A DNA stretch of 64,000 nucleotides from Hyphomonas jannaschiana VP2 (GTDB lineage: Bacteria > Pseudomonadota > Alphaproteobacteria > Caulobacterales > Hyphomonadaceae). Positions 52,540 through 60,683 of the stretch are shown piece after piece. Both the position numbers and the translations under genes were made by a program. The DNA lies in NCBI RefSeq assembly GCF_000685215.1, contig NZ_ARYJ01000002.1:186001-250000 (forward strand), read 5' to 3'. Numbering within the stretch: the first letter of the stretch is position 1; each line of letters starts with the position of its first letter. A model generated the notes under the pieces. That model was not told the DNA's origin, searched no databases, and saw only the letters and a program-made list of their open reading frames with translations.

Positions 52540-53174
52540 TCCGGACATTACTTGAAAACAATATGCATTGGGCCAGCGCACGTGTCCGTGCTGAGCCCGA
52601 TTTCTTTCGTCGATTGTCAGCTCAGCAAGCACCCGATTATCTCTGGATCGGCTGTAGCGACAGCCGTGTGCCAGCCAATGAGATCGTAGGTCTCGACCCC
52701 GGTGAATTGTTCGTGCACCGTAATATCGCAAACCTTGCGCCTCCGCGTGACATAAATTTTCTGGCGGTGCTTCAGTTTTCGATAGAAGTACTGAAAGTGC
52801 GGCACATCATTGTCTGCGGACATTACGGTTGCGGCGGTGTACGGGCGGCGCTGGACACACAGAGACGCGGGCTGATTGATCACTGGCTGCAGCCCGTCGC
52901 CGATCTCGCGCACAGACATGTCGAACATCTCGAGGAGATTGCCGATTTCGACACTCGCGTGAACGTTGCGTGCGAGCACAATGTCCGGGCACAAGTCGAA
53001 TATCTCGGTCACAATCCTTTCGTGACGGACGCTTGGCGACGTAACCAGAAACTCGCGATCCACGGATGGATCTATTCAATCCGGGACGGTCTGCTGCGCG
53101 ACCTGGACCTGACTGTCGAGCGCCCGAAGGATGTGGACCGCCTCGCGTCGAGAGCGTGGTTTCCTAATGGATAG
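52536..53174 (+). CDS. Beta-class carbonic anhydrase
   Basis: A 212-residue enzyme with zinc ligands in CSDSRVPANEI (Cys, Asp, Arg) and HYGCGGV (His, Cys), plus the helix GELFVHRNIANL. It interconverts CO2 and bicarbonate. It sits, translationally coupled on both sides, between a hemerythrin gene and mobA, a rare place for it. It might buffer the proton and CO2 balance of nitrate respiration. Confidence 0.93.
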   Translation: MIRTLLENNMHWASARVRAEPDFFRRLSAQQAPDYLWIGCSDSRVPANEIVGLDPGELFVHRNIANLAPPRDINFLAVLQFSIEVLKVRHIIVCGHYGCGGVRAALDTQRRGLIDHWLQPVADLAHRHVEHLEEIADFDTRVNVACEHNVRAQVEYLGHNPFVTDAWRRNQKLAIHGWIYSIRDGLLRDLDLTVERPKDVDRLASRAWFPNG

Positions 53175-53742
53175 GGTTGGGGTTGTCATCCTGGCCGGAG
53201 GGTTTGGAACCCGGATGGGTGGTGGCAAGCCGGAGCGATTGTTCCGCGGGCGCAGGCTGATCGATCCCGTGATTGATCTAGTGAACGCCTGGCATGTGCC
53301 TGCCGTCATGTGCGTGCGGGAGCCGGCACAGGTGAAGCAGAAGGCGTACCAGTGTATACTTGATCGCCCGGATATAGAGGGCCCGCTGGCTGGCTTGCTT
53401 GCTGCCTTCGACTGGGCGTGTGGTGAGAATCTGGAACGGATTCTTACTCTGCCTTGCGATACACCTTTGCTGCCCGCGGATGTCCTTGAAAAGCTCTGCG
53501 GTGCTTCAAAAGCCGGAAAGCGGCCGGCTGTTGCTGTTTCGAACGGGCGTCGTCATCCGGTGTGCGCGGTCTGGCCGGCAGAGTCATTTGGCCGCGTTGA
53601 GGCCTATGCAGCAGCGGGCCGGCGCAGCCTGGTTGGAGCCCTTGAAGCCTGCGGCGCGGTCGATGTGGAATGGCCAGAAGGAGAACCGGACCTGTTTGTG
53701 AATATCAACACACCAGATGATCTGGCCAGGCTCGAAAATTGA
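53167..53742 (+). CDS. mobA: Molybdenum cofactor guanylyltransferase MobA
   Basis: A 191-residue nucleotidyltransferase with VVILAGGFGTRMGGGKPERL at the N-terminus, then GPLAGLLAAFDWA, LPCDTPLLP and FVNINTPDDLARLE. It attaches GMP to molybdopterin to form the MGD cofactor that NarG needs. The start at 53167 overlaps the carbonic anhydrase stop by eight bases. It closes the nar gene series and supplies the one Moco step not coded with moaA-moeA. Confidence 0.93.
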   Translation: MDRVGVVILAGGFGTRMGGGKPERLFRGRRLIDPVIDLVNAWHVPAVMCVREPAQVKQKAYQCILDRPDIEGPLAGLLAAFDWACGENLERILTLPCDTPLLPADVLEKLCGASKAGKRPAVAVSNGRRHPVCAVWPAESFGRVEAYAAAGRRSLVGALEACGAVDVEWPEGEPDLFVNINTPDDLARLEN

Positions 53743-54363
53743 CGGTCTTTCAGCCTCCGTAAAAGCTTTTCACGAAGGTCTGATTATATCCAATCAGCCT
53801 CGCAAGAATCAGGAAATTCAGGCCAAGCGATGTTCTCTGCCTTGGCGCAAGCTGAACTCACAAAAACCGTGAGACCAGGGGCGCTTCTCCCGTCTGACCG
53901 AATGTTTCTGCCTGTCGGAGAGACCCGCCATAAGGGTTCAGAAGGAGGTGGGACGCATTGTCTCTCCCACAGCGCCAAAATAGGTATTTACAATACCAAT
54001 ATATGCTCGTAGCTTGCATGTCGGCAAGGGTACATCAGGAGACTTTTGTGGGCAGGGCGTGTTCATTTCAGTTTGACGCATATTCTGTTCGCCCCGGGAT
54101 TCGGTCAGGGTATCTGGATCGAATAACGCGTTTCTGGACTGTGGCCTCGCGCAGGTTCGCCATTTCGCGGGAACTGTATGCCGGGCACGCAAGTGGTGAA
54201 CGCCACTTGATGCGGTTGCAGGCGCTGCGCCGGGAAATGACACGCCGATTTGCGTGCCAGATCTTGCCAGCCTGCAGGTCATGCAGGGAGCCGCATGGCC
54301 GCGGTGGGGTGCAGCCTCTCCAGAAGCGGGTGCTTTCATTCAGCCAGAGAAGGAGAAAGAGAC
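53743..54363. other. Long leader region upstream of the RIC gene
   Basis: About 620 bases. Holds an inverted repeat CTGATT-N6-AATCAG (53780-53797) and the palindrome at 53983. An open frame at 53958-54377 runs through, but its Arg/Cys-rich product overlaps the RIC start and has no motif, so it is not called. Confidence 0.5.
53983..53997. promoter_or_regulatory. Palindrome GGTATTTACAATACC, copy 1
   Basis: A perfect dyad GGTATT-N3-AATACC, within the larger shared block AAAATAGGTATTTACAATACC. It lies 367 bases upstream of the RIC-type hemerythrin gene. The same block occurs at 61554 ahead of the cbb3 genes. Shape and target type suggest a redox- or NO-responsive repressor site (Rrf2/NsrR-like), as an inference. 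Confidence 0.55.
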
Positions 54364-54843
54364 ATGGCATTGCCTGAATCGGCGGCAGAACTAACGACGT
54401 ATATCGAGGGGCGTTATCATGTGCGCCACCGCGAACAATTGCCTGAGCTGAGAAATCTGTCGGCCAAAGTGGAAACGGTGCATGCAGAGAGTCCGGATGT
54501 GCCAGCGGGGCTGGCAAACATTCTGTCGGACATGATTGGTGAACTCGAAGTGCATATGAAGAAGGAAGAGCTGGTGCTCTTTCCTGCGATCCGTCAGGGG
54601 CATGGCGTGCATATGGGGGAGCCAATATCTGTTATGCGGGCAGACCATGACGACCACCTGGGCGAAATCTCCAAAATCCGAACCCTGACGAACGATCTGA
54701 CATTGCCGGACAATGCCTGCGGTAGCTGGAGGCGTTTGTATTCCGGACTACAGGAATTCCTCACCGATATTGAAGAGCATATCCGGATCGAGAATGACGT
54801 CCTTTTTCCACAGTTTGAAAAAGACCGGCAGGCGGCACGGTAA
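54364..54843 (+). CDS. RIC-type (YtfE/DnrN) hemerythrin domain protein without the N-terminal ScdA domain
   Basis: A 159-residue protein like the C-terminal diiron domain of YtfE/ScdA/DnrN: YHVRHREQLPELRNLSAKVE, GELEVHMKKEELVLFPAI, ISVMRADHDDHLGEI, and EEHIRIENDVLFPQF, with the His/Glu ligands in place. The family repairs iron-sulfur clusters damaged by NO or oxidants. The N-terminal Cys-containing ScdA_N domain is absent. GAAGGAG lies upstream of the ATG at 54364. A TetR gene follows after 78 bases. Confidence 0.85.
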   Translation: MALPESAAELTTYIEGRYHVRHREQLPELRNLSAKVETVHAESPDVPAGLANILSDMIGELEVHMKKEELVLFPAIRQGHGVHMGEPISVMRADHDDHLGEISKIRTLTNDLTLPDNACGSWRRLYSGLQEFLTDIEEHIRIENDVLFPQFEKDRQAAR

Positions 54844-54921
54844 GAGAAAGCCTGGCTGTCTTTGTGTGAAGCATGCGTTTGAAGGCCGAGCTTGTCAGAC
54901 CCCCTGAACGGGTGATCTTGT

Positions 54922-55602
54922 ATGGATGCGCCGAGAAGAACACAGTCCGAGCGGCGTGAAACGGCGGATCGCCGTCTTCTGACAGCCGCGTATCGCCTCA
55001 TTTCAGAACACGAAATGTCGACGCTGACGTGCGAGGAGGTTGGAAAGCTTGCTGGTTACAGCCGAGGCCATAGTTATCAACGCTTTGGGTCCAAGGAAGG
55101 GATGCTGGTAACCGTGGTCGAGAGGCTGTGTGCCAGTCGGCGAAAATATCTGGAACGGCGCGCCCGTGTCGATGCGAGTGGCATCGAGAAAGTGTTGGAT
55201 TTTGTTGATCTTCATCTCGGTGGGGTCAGCAATAGTCTGGAAATGGCTGCATATTTCCGTGTCTTGGCTGCGCCTGTTCTGGCTATGCCAAAGCTGAACC
55301 GGGCGATCGACGCTGCTCGAGCCGAGACCTTCGAGGATATATCACGCGTATTGCGGGAGAGCCGGACGGGAGACCGCTATGAAAGCGCCAGTGAAAGTGA
55401 AGGGAGGGTACGGATAATATATGGCTTGATGACGGGTATGGCGCTTCAACACGCTCATATCCGCAGGGAACGGGAGTTCAATTTGGTTCGAAGCGATGTG
55501 CAGGCATTCTTGCGCAGCGCTCTCTCCCGGAACTCTGATGGCCTTCCGCAACAGCCGGCTGGGCGAATGGATAATAATTATCACAAATATTGGACAGGGT
55601 AG
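54922..55602 (+). CDS. TetR-family regulator (paralogue of the one at 26050)
   Basis: A 226-residue regulator. Its HTH is RRLLTAAYRLISEHEMSTLT, CEEVGKLAGYSRGHSYQRFG, SKEGML. This HTH is almost the same as in the regulator at 26050, while the ligand domains differ more. It follows the RIC-type gene on the same strand and may be co-transcribed with it. Its target is unknown. Confidence 0.85.
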   Translation: MDAPRRTQSERRETADRRLLTAAYRLISEHEMSTLTCEEVGKLAGYSRGHSYQRFGSKEGMLVTVVERLCASRRKYLERRARVDASGIEKVLDFVDLHLGGVSNSLEMAAYFRVLAAPVLAMPKLNRAIDAARAETFEDISRVLRESRTGDRYESASESEGRVRIIYGLMTGMALQHAHIRREREFNLVRSDVQAFLRSALSRNSDGLPQQPAGRMDNNYHKYWTG

Positions 55603-55874
55603 GGGATGCCATATTCTGCCCTGCTGCCACCGGTATAGATCGGGAATGGAAGTTTGAGTGCTCTGCCACGGAAATTATAATAAGGTTGATGGGCAGTATA
55701 AATCGGATGGTTCGTCAGGCCCAGAATATTGAGGGGGCAAAGAAAGGCGGTTCGCTAAAGGCGTGCTTCCAGACAAAAAGCACAGTCCGCCCGGACCGGT
55801 GCAGGAGTGCCTCTGTCGCTGGGTATCCTTGATGAAATATTCAGAAACGGTCTGATGAGGGATAGAACCGGACA

Positions 55875-56246
55875 ATGACGACTACTCCATCGATTCATCT
55901 GGCGCGCGTGTACGATAATCTTGATGACGTTCGCGGGGCCCGCTTGCTGGTTGACAGGGTTTGGCCCCGCGGGGTCACCAAGAGTGAGCTGGCACTGGAC
56001 GATTGGATTCGCGAGGTCGCCCCCAGCACTGCATTGCGCAAGTGGTTTGCGCATGATGTTGAGAAGTGGGAAATATTCCAGAGACGATATCGCGCTGAAC
56101 TTGATGGGCGCAATGAGCCCGTTTCAAGGTGCCTGGACTGGTGCCGGAGAGGCGAGGTGGTTCTATTGTTCGGGGCCAGGGACCGAATACACAATCAAGC
56201 CGTTGTGTTGAGAGAGTACCTTTGTGAACGGCTGGCAGCCAGATGA
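55875..56246 (+). CDS. DUF488 family protein
   Basis: A 123-residue protein with the DUF488 pattern RGARLLVDRVWPRGVTKSEL, LRKWFAHDVEKWEIFQRRY and VVLLFGARDRIHNQAVVL. The family is small, cytoplasmic and of unknown function, often near stress or heme genes. Here it lies upstream of, and convergent to, hemD. Confidence 0.85.
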   Translation: MTTTPSIHLARVYDNLDDVRGARLLVDRVWPRGVTKSELALDDWIREVAPSTALRKWFAHDVEKWEIFQRRYRAELDGRNEPVSRCLDWCRRGEVVLLFGARDRIHNQAVVLREYLCERLAAR

Positions 56247-56513
56247 GGCGCCAGATCATCAAAGGCTTGCAGTCGTTGTCCGGCGAAAACGAACCGTGTG
56301 CGACCGATTACCCCCGGTACAGATAAACAAGAATGCCTGGCCGCGCAAACCGTCTGACAAAGATTGTGTGAGGCGAAATGTGTTGATGGCAGTAGATAAA
56401 TGAAGGCGTCCCAGAGATTTTTGCTGTTGTCATTTTCCGCCTCCAGGCGAGCATGAACGCAAGTTGGTTTCCTGGAACTCACACTTGGAGGTGGCTTCAT
56501 GTGAAGGGCCAGT

Positions 56514-57254
56514 TCAAATTTTCAGATCCAACCGTCTGGCGTGTCTCTCGAGGCAAGCGACCACAGCCTCAGCTGATGGCGTACTCGAAATATTGACTTT
56601 ATCCCATCCGTTCTGGCTCAGCACTTCCGCGATCTTGGGGCTCATTACGAACGCTTCGGCTCGTTGTGCATGTGAGGTCAGTCCATAGCAGTCGACGTTT
56701 TTGAGAAACTCCGACGCTGTGCGTTGCGAGAGGAAAACAGCCGCATTCATCATACCACTGCCGATCAGGTCTCTTATATTGCAGGTGAGACTGCCGACAG
56801 GATTTGCTCGATACCCGATGACACGACCGGCAGTATATCCTTTCTCTTTCAATGCCTGCGCGATGTCCAAGGCTACATGTTCACCACTCAAGTGAATGAA
56901 CAGCTGACGGGACTTGGGATAGGTTTTCTGAATCAGATCTACAAGGCTGGTTCCCGTACCTTGCGCAACAAGGACGTTAGTGAAGCCAGCAGCGTAAAGC
57001 CGGACCGCTGAACCTGGTCCCACTGCCATGATCGGCTTATCTCTCGGTAGCTCCCGCGTCGCAGCCAGGCAATGAGCACCATTTTGTGACGTAATGCAGA
57101 TAATGCCTGCTGTCTGCAGAGAATGAGCGTTGAACGATATTTGTTCAATTTGGAGAACTGGCGCGTTTTCAACGTGAAACCCACGCGTTGCGAGACAATT
57201 CAGGAGCGCGCTTTCCTGACCAGCAGGCCGCGTTAGCAGCGTGATGGTTCTCAT
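56514..57254 (-). CDS. hemD: Uroporphyrinogen-III synthase
   Basis: A 246-residue HemD. RTITLLTRPAGQESALLNCL and FHVENAPVLQIEQI open the first domain; ICITSQNGAHCLAATRE, MAVGPGSAVRLYAAGF and FLSQRTASEFL follow. It closes hydroxymethylbilane into uroporphyrinogen III for heme and siroheme synthesis. The start at 57254 fits the family best; the open frame reaches 57323. Ribosome-binding site weak. It stands alone, not beside hemC. Confidence 0.85.
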   Translation of the reverse strand: MRTITLLTRPAGQESALLNCLATRGFHVENAPVLQIEQISFNAHSLQTAGIICITSQNGAHCLAATRELPRDKPIMAVGPGSAVRLYAAGFTNVLVAQGTGTSLVDLIQKTYPKSRQLFIHLSGEHVALDIAQALKEKGYTAGRVIGYRANPVGSLTCNIRDLIGSGMMNAAVFLSQRTASEFLKNVDCYGLTSHAQRAEAFVMSPKIAEVLSQNGWDKVNISSTPSAEAVVACLERHARRLDLKI

Positions 57255-57541
57255 CGTGCTGCGACTTAGTTCGTTTAAGGACCTCTTCATTCTTGTTGAT
57301 GTTCTCCCTTCCTGTGGCAACATCCACGAACAGGTTTATCTGGCTAAATTGCGTTGTTTCACAGAGGTCGATTGCCCATTCAGTGTGCTCACCGCTTTCA
57401 GCCAAAACGGTGTCTGCGATGCTGATCGTCAACTGTAAACGCCGCGGGTGAATGATTGTGTGGCTGTCAGTGCGAAAATCCCTCGGCTTTTTAGAGGGTG
57501 CGTCCCGGTTCGGATTCAAGCTACGTGCTTGGCCGCTCCGC

Positions 57542-57798
57542 CTATCTGGCTTTCAGGTAATCGGCAACGGCCTCAAAAGCTGGAAGAGAGGTCGGATCAT
57601 TGGCGGCATTGGAGGCGACTGGGTGTGATGCAAACCTGCCAACGACAACCTCAGCGACCGGATATATCCAGATAGTCTGGCCATGCACATCGCGCGAGCG
57701 CCAGCGAAGGTTCGCGCAATTGCGGCTCCGATGCCTGCACCACCTCCAGTTACAAGTACGGTCTGGTAATCCAGTCGGAAATGCGCTGGCTTATGCAT
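57542..57798 (-). pseudogene. Chimeric remnant: start of a short-chain dehydrogenase joined to the end of a serine hydrolase
   Basis: Reading leftward from 57798, the first 33 residues are an SDR start with a cofactor loop (VLVTGGGAGIGAAIARTFAG). From about 57690 this frame loses protein character. Another frame then reads DVHGQTIWIYPVAEVVVGRF, then SHPVASN and DPTSLPAFEAVADYLKAR before a TAG at 57542. The second part resembles the C-terminus of beta-lactamase-type serine hydrolases (6-aminohexanoate-dimer hydrolase group). A deletion between two neighbouring genes would give this junction. The product is very unlikely to work. Confidence 0.6.
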
Positions 57799-57807
57799 GA
57801 CAGTCTC

Positions 57808-58620
57808 CTAATTTGCTGAGATTACAGTTACAGACTGACCATCAGATGACTGAAGGGTCAGCCGTCCATCCTGATCAAAGTTCAAGGTGGCGGCTCCGTC
57901 CAATGCGATCAGAAATTTGCGTTCCATGTCCATCAACGCTGGGGCGCATGCGCGCAAGGAGGTGGCAACACCACGAATGTGCAGACGCTCATTCTCGATA
58001 GAATAGGCCCCATTATAGCTATTGCACCCACTTGAACCGCCGAGGCGGCCGTCGGTCTGAAAGACTATTGTGACTTTCGCATTATCGACGACACCGCCAC
58101 CATTTATACTTTCAACGCGCCACTGATTTGCCCGAAGACGAGCCGCCAGCTCTGCATCATTTGGTCCGTCAGGTGCCGCTTTTGCCATCAGGAGCGTTCC
58201 AACATCCTGCCCCCCTGCGTCCAGCGTCAGAGTGTTTGTCGTGTCGGTTGTCCATTCCAGATTACCGAGCGGGTCGGTCAGGGTTGCACGTATAGCGTAC
58301 TTGCCATTGCTGCTGGTCTCAGATGTGTCTACATCCATCTTGAATGATAATGGAACTTGCTCCGTACCCAGTGTGCGGGTCGTTTTAGCAAGTACAGGTG
58401 CTGCGTGATCCGAGATCGAGACATCGCTGAGTGTGACGTTGAATACATAACCTGGCGCAAGCGCAATACGTTCGCGGTAGGTCGCATGGCCTGTGATTGT
58501 AATTCTCTGTGCGATCACTGTTTCAGATGAGGACGAGTCCGAAGGCAATGCCGCACAGCCTGTTATAGCGACGCCGCCCAAGGCTGCCACGAAAAGCGAT
58601 TTTCTCAACGTTTTAAGCAT
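57808..58620 (-). CDS. Lipoprotein with YbaY-like and META domains
   Basis: A 270-residue lipoprotein. Signal with lipobox ITGC (residues about 14-17). The N-terminal domain (ITITGHATYRERIALAPGYV, LSDVSISDHAAPVLAKT, VPLSFKMDV) is YbaY/YscW-like. The C-terminal META/HslJ domain has QWRVESINGGGV, GGSSGCNSYNGAY and SLRACAPALMDMERKFL. Such proteins sit in the outer membrane or periplasm and are linked to envelope stress. The start at 58620 leaves out 45 upstream codons that lack signal-peptide character. Confidence 0.85.
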   Translation of the reverse strand: MLKTLRKSLFVAALGGVAITGCAALPSDSSSSETVIAQRITITGHATYRERIALAPGYVFNVTLSDVSISDHAAPVLAKTTRTLGTEQVPLSFKMDVDTSETSSNGKYAIRATLTDPLGNLEWTTDTTNTLTLDAGGQDVGTLLMAKAAPDGPNDAELAARLRANQWRVESINGGGVVDNAKVTIVFQTDGRLGGSSGCNSYNGAYSIENERLHIRGVATSLRACAPALMDMERKFLIALDGAATLNFDQDGRLTLQSSDGQSVTVISAN

Positions 58621-58669
58621 GCTGGTGCTCCTGATTTCAATTTGTGGAGATGTCGTTCTGGTGATGGAT

Positions 58670-59566
58670 TTACGATGTTTGACCGGAGCGTAGATGTGGA
58701 TTGCGAATGCGGAACGCCGTGACGAGCACGCCCAGGACGATGAGAAGGCCGCCAAGAAGCTCGTTTACGCCAAGGGCTTCACCCACAGCGTATCCGATCA
58801 ACGCGGCGAAGAGGGGTTCTGTTGCATAAATAACAGCGGCCTTGGGTGCGCTGATACGCTTCTGGGCCCATCCCATCGCGAACTGGATATAGGCGGTCAT
58901 GATACCAAAAACGGCTATGATTCCGAAAAGCTGAGGTGTGAAAACAGGCAGAGGCTCGCCCCTTACGCCGCTGGCCATAGCGCTTAGGACTGCGGTGGAT
59001 ACAAGAACGACCACCGCAATGCGCGTAGGATCGGCCGAACGCATGATGCGACCTAGCAGCACTATTTCCGTAGCGATGGCGACCGCGCTGAGAAGTGAAA
59101 TCATGTCACCCAGGCTGAAGTCTGCCGCGTCAGCCGTCAGGCTGCCCGACATGAGCCCGACGCCAAGGAGCGCAAAGAATGCACCAAGTATCAATTGAGG
59201 CGATGGCTTTTCTCCATACATCAGGAGCTGGATCGCCGGCACGATCAAAACATAAGTGGCCGAGAGAAAAGCGACCCTGGCACTCGGTTCAGTTTCAAGC
59301 GCGATAGCGGTTCCACCATAGCCGATCAGGGCAGTCAGGGCGACCAGACATCCACCGAGCACTTCATGTTTTGTAATATGCTGCAAAGACTTGCCAGCCA
59401 GCAACATCAGGCAAAGTGCGGCCGCTCCCATTCTGAGGGCGACGAAGCCGAGTGCGCCTGAATCGGAAAGGCCCAAGCGGGTCAAATAGAAGCCACTGCC
59501 CCAGAGCGCTGCAGCGCTGACGATCGCCACATAGGGAAGGCGCAGGTCTGAAGAAAGGGGGGGCAT
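58670..59566 (-). CDS. EamA/DMT-family transporter
   Basis: A 298-residue transporter with ten hydrophobic segments in two EamA repeats (WGSGFYLTRLGLSDSGALGF in the first; APKAAVIYATEPLFAALIGY in the second). It exports metabolites or amino acids in known relatives. It diverges from an Lrp/AsnC gene with 114 bases between them, the usual arrangement for a regulator and its exporter target. Confidence 0.9.
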   Translation of the reverse strand: MPPLSSDLRLPYVAIVSAAALWGSGFYLTRLGLSDSGALGFVALRMGAAALCLMLLAGKSLQHITKHEVLGGCLVALTALIGYGGTAIALETEPSARVAFLSATYVLIVPAIQLLMYGEKPSPQLILGAFFALLGVGLMSGSLTADAADFSLGDMISLLSAVAIATEIVLLGRIMRSADPTRIAVVVLVSTAVLSAMASGVRGEPLPVFTPQLFGIIAVFGIMTAYIQFAMGWAQKRISAPKAAVIYATEPLFAALIGYAVGEALGVNELLGGLLIVLGVLVTAFRIRNPHLRSGQTS

Positions 59567-59680
59567 TTTCGCCTCCTACTGGTAGCCGGTCATGTTTGAC
59601 TTGCAGAGTGGCTCTAATTGCACCGATTGAGGCTTTGAATATTTGCAGCAACGCAGCATAGTCTGCGTTGGAGAGACGAA

Positions 59681-60196
59681 ATGACAAAATATTTTGCGCT
59701 TGACCGGATTGACCGTTCTATCCTTCGGGTTCTTCAGTCTGATGGTCGCATCACGAATGCTGATCTGGCTGATGCCGTTGCGTTATCACCGAGCGCGTGC
59801 CTTGCGCGCGTAAGGCGGCTCGAAAAGGAGGGGGTGATCACTGGCTACAAAGCACAAATTGACGCCGCAAGAATAGACTCAAATCTGACAATCTTTGCTC
59901 TGATGACCCTCAGCAAACATGACTCAAAAACTTCGCAGAAGGTTGAACGTATCATGCGGGGTATGCCCGAGGTCATTGAGGCTTTCTATACAAGCGGGAC
60001 GACCGATTATATTGCACGGTTCATCGTTCCGGACATGGCGTATTGGAGCAGGTTGCAGGAAAGCCTGCTTGATAATGAGGAGTTGAAAATCGAGACAATT
60101 GTTTCGCATTTCGTTATGAGAGACGCGAAGTCATATTCAGGAGTGCCGCTGTACGGAGATAGTATCAAGGAGGACAAGCGCACGCTCCCGCCTTAA
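59681..60196 (+). CDS. Lrp/AsnC-family regulator
   Basis: A 171-residue regulator with an N-terminal HTH (LDRIDRSILRVLQSDGRITN, LADAVALSPSACLARVRRLE, KEGVITGYKAQID) and a C-terminal RAM ligand domain (MPEVIEAFYTSGTTDYIARF). It most likely controls the divergent EamA exporter in response to an amino acid. Confidence 0.92.
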   Translation: MTKYFALDRIDRSILRVLQSDGRITNADLADAVALSPSACLARVRRLEKEGVITGYKAQIDAARIDSNLTIFALMTLSKHDSKTSQKVERIMRGMPEVIEAFYTSGTTDYIARFIVPDMAYWSRLQESLLDNEELKIETIVSHFVMRDAKSYSGVPLYGDSIKEDKRTLPP

Positions 60197-60683
60197 GGAA
60201 AGACGCTCTGGCGCAACACCTTCAGGAGAGGGAAAGGGCCTGATTGCCTCGATAGGTGGATACCCAAGGTGGGTCTCCTGCCTATGACCTGAATCCTAAC
60301 CTAGTATATATCCAGACGCTCAACTGCCTGACGGCAGACATCCGTATCGACGAGGGGCTGTGTTATTGGACGGGCCAGCGACCAAGCCGCACTCTTCGAG
60401 CTGTCTGGCAAAAGGCTTCGAAAATTATTGCTGAAGTCGGAATTGTGGTCGTTCAGTGGAAAACTGTTGCGCAGGCGGTGGTGCATCGCAAGCGCAGGCT
60501 GACAGAATACCCCGTGCTTTATGGACATCATGATCTGGGCTTCGTGACGATGTCTTGTCTGCCCGTCATGTGATTCACGGAATTTGCTGTGGGTGCCGGA
60601 GGGGCGGGATTGCCCTGGAGCACCGAAGACGCGACAATGCTTTTTGAGAGTCCGTATCATCGAAAATTTATCAGGGGCCAAAT
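60197..60683. other. Intergenic stretch with potential RNA structure upstream of 5-FCL
   Basis: About 487 bases. No protein is supported. Two foldable blocks occur at 60529-60570 and 60592-60624 (listed separately). The position ahead of a 5-formyl-THF cyclo-ligase gene is where 6S RNA is often found, but the 6S hallmarks were not confirmed by eye. Confidence 0.4.
60529..60624 (+). ncRNA. Candidate structured RNA (possible 6S-like) before 5-FCL
   Basis: Two imperfect hairpins lie in tandem. In the first, CATGA/TCATG and GGGC/GCCC pair around a 20-base loop (60529-60570). In the second, GGTGC/GCACC and GGGC/GCCC pair around GGGATT with a matched internal loop (60592-60624). Structure is by eye and strand is by analogy with ssrS-ygfA; identity is unproven. 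Confidence 0.25.

Noticed and set aside
53780-53797. CTGATT-N6-AATCAG dyad after mobA as an FNR box or terminator
   Set aside because: Spacing and half-sites do not fit TTGAT-N4-ATCAA, and there is no GC-rich stem or T-run.
53958-54377. 139-codon frame covering the RIC leader
   Set aside because: Arg/Cys-rich, overlaps the RIC start in another frame, and contains no motif; the palindrome lies within its start.
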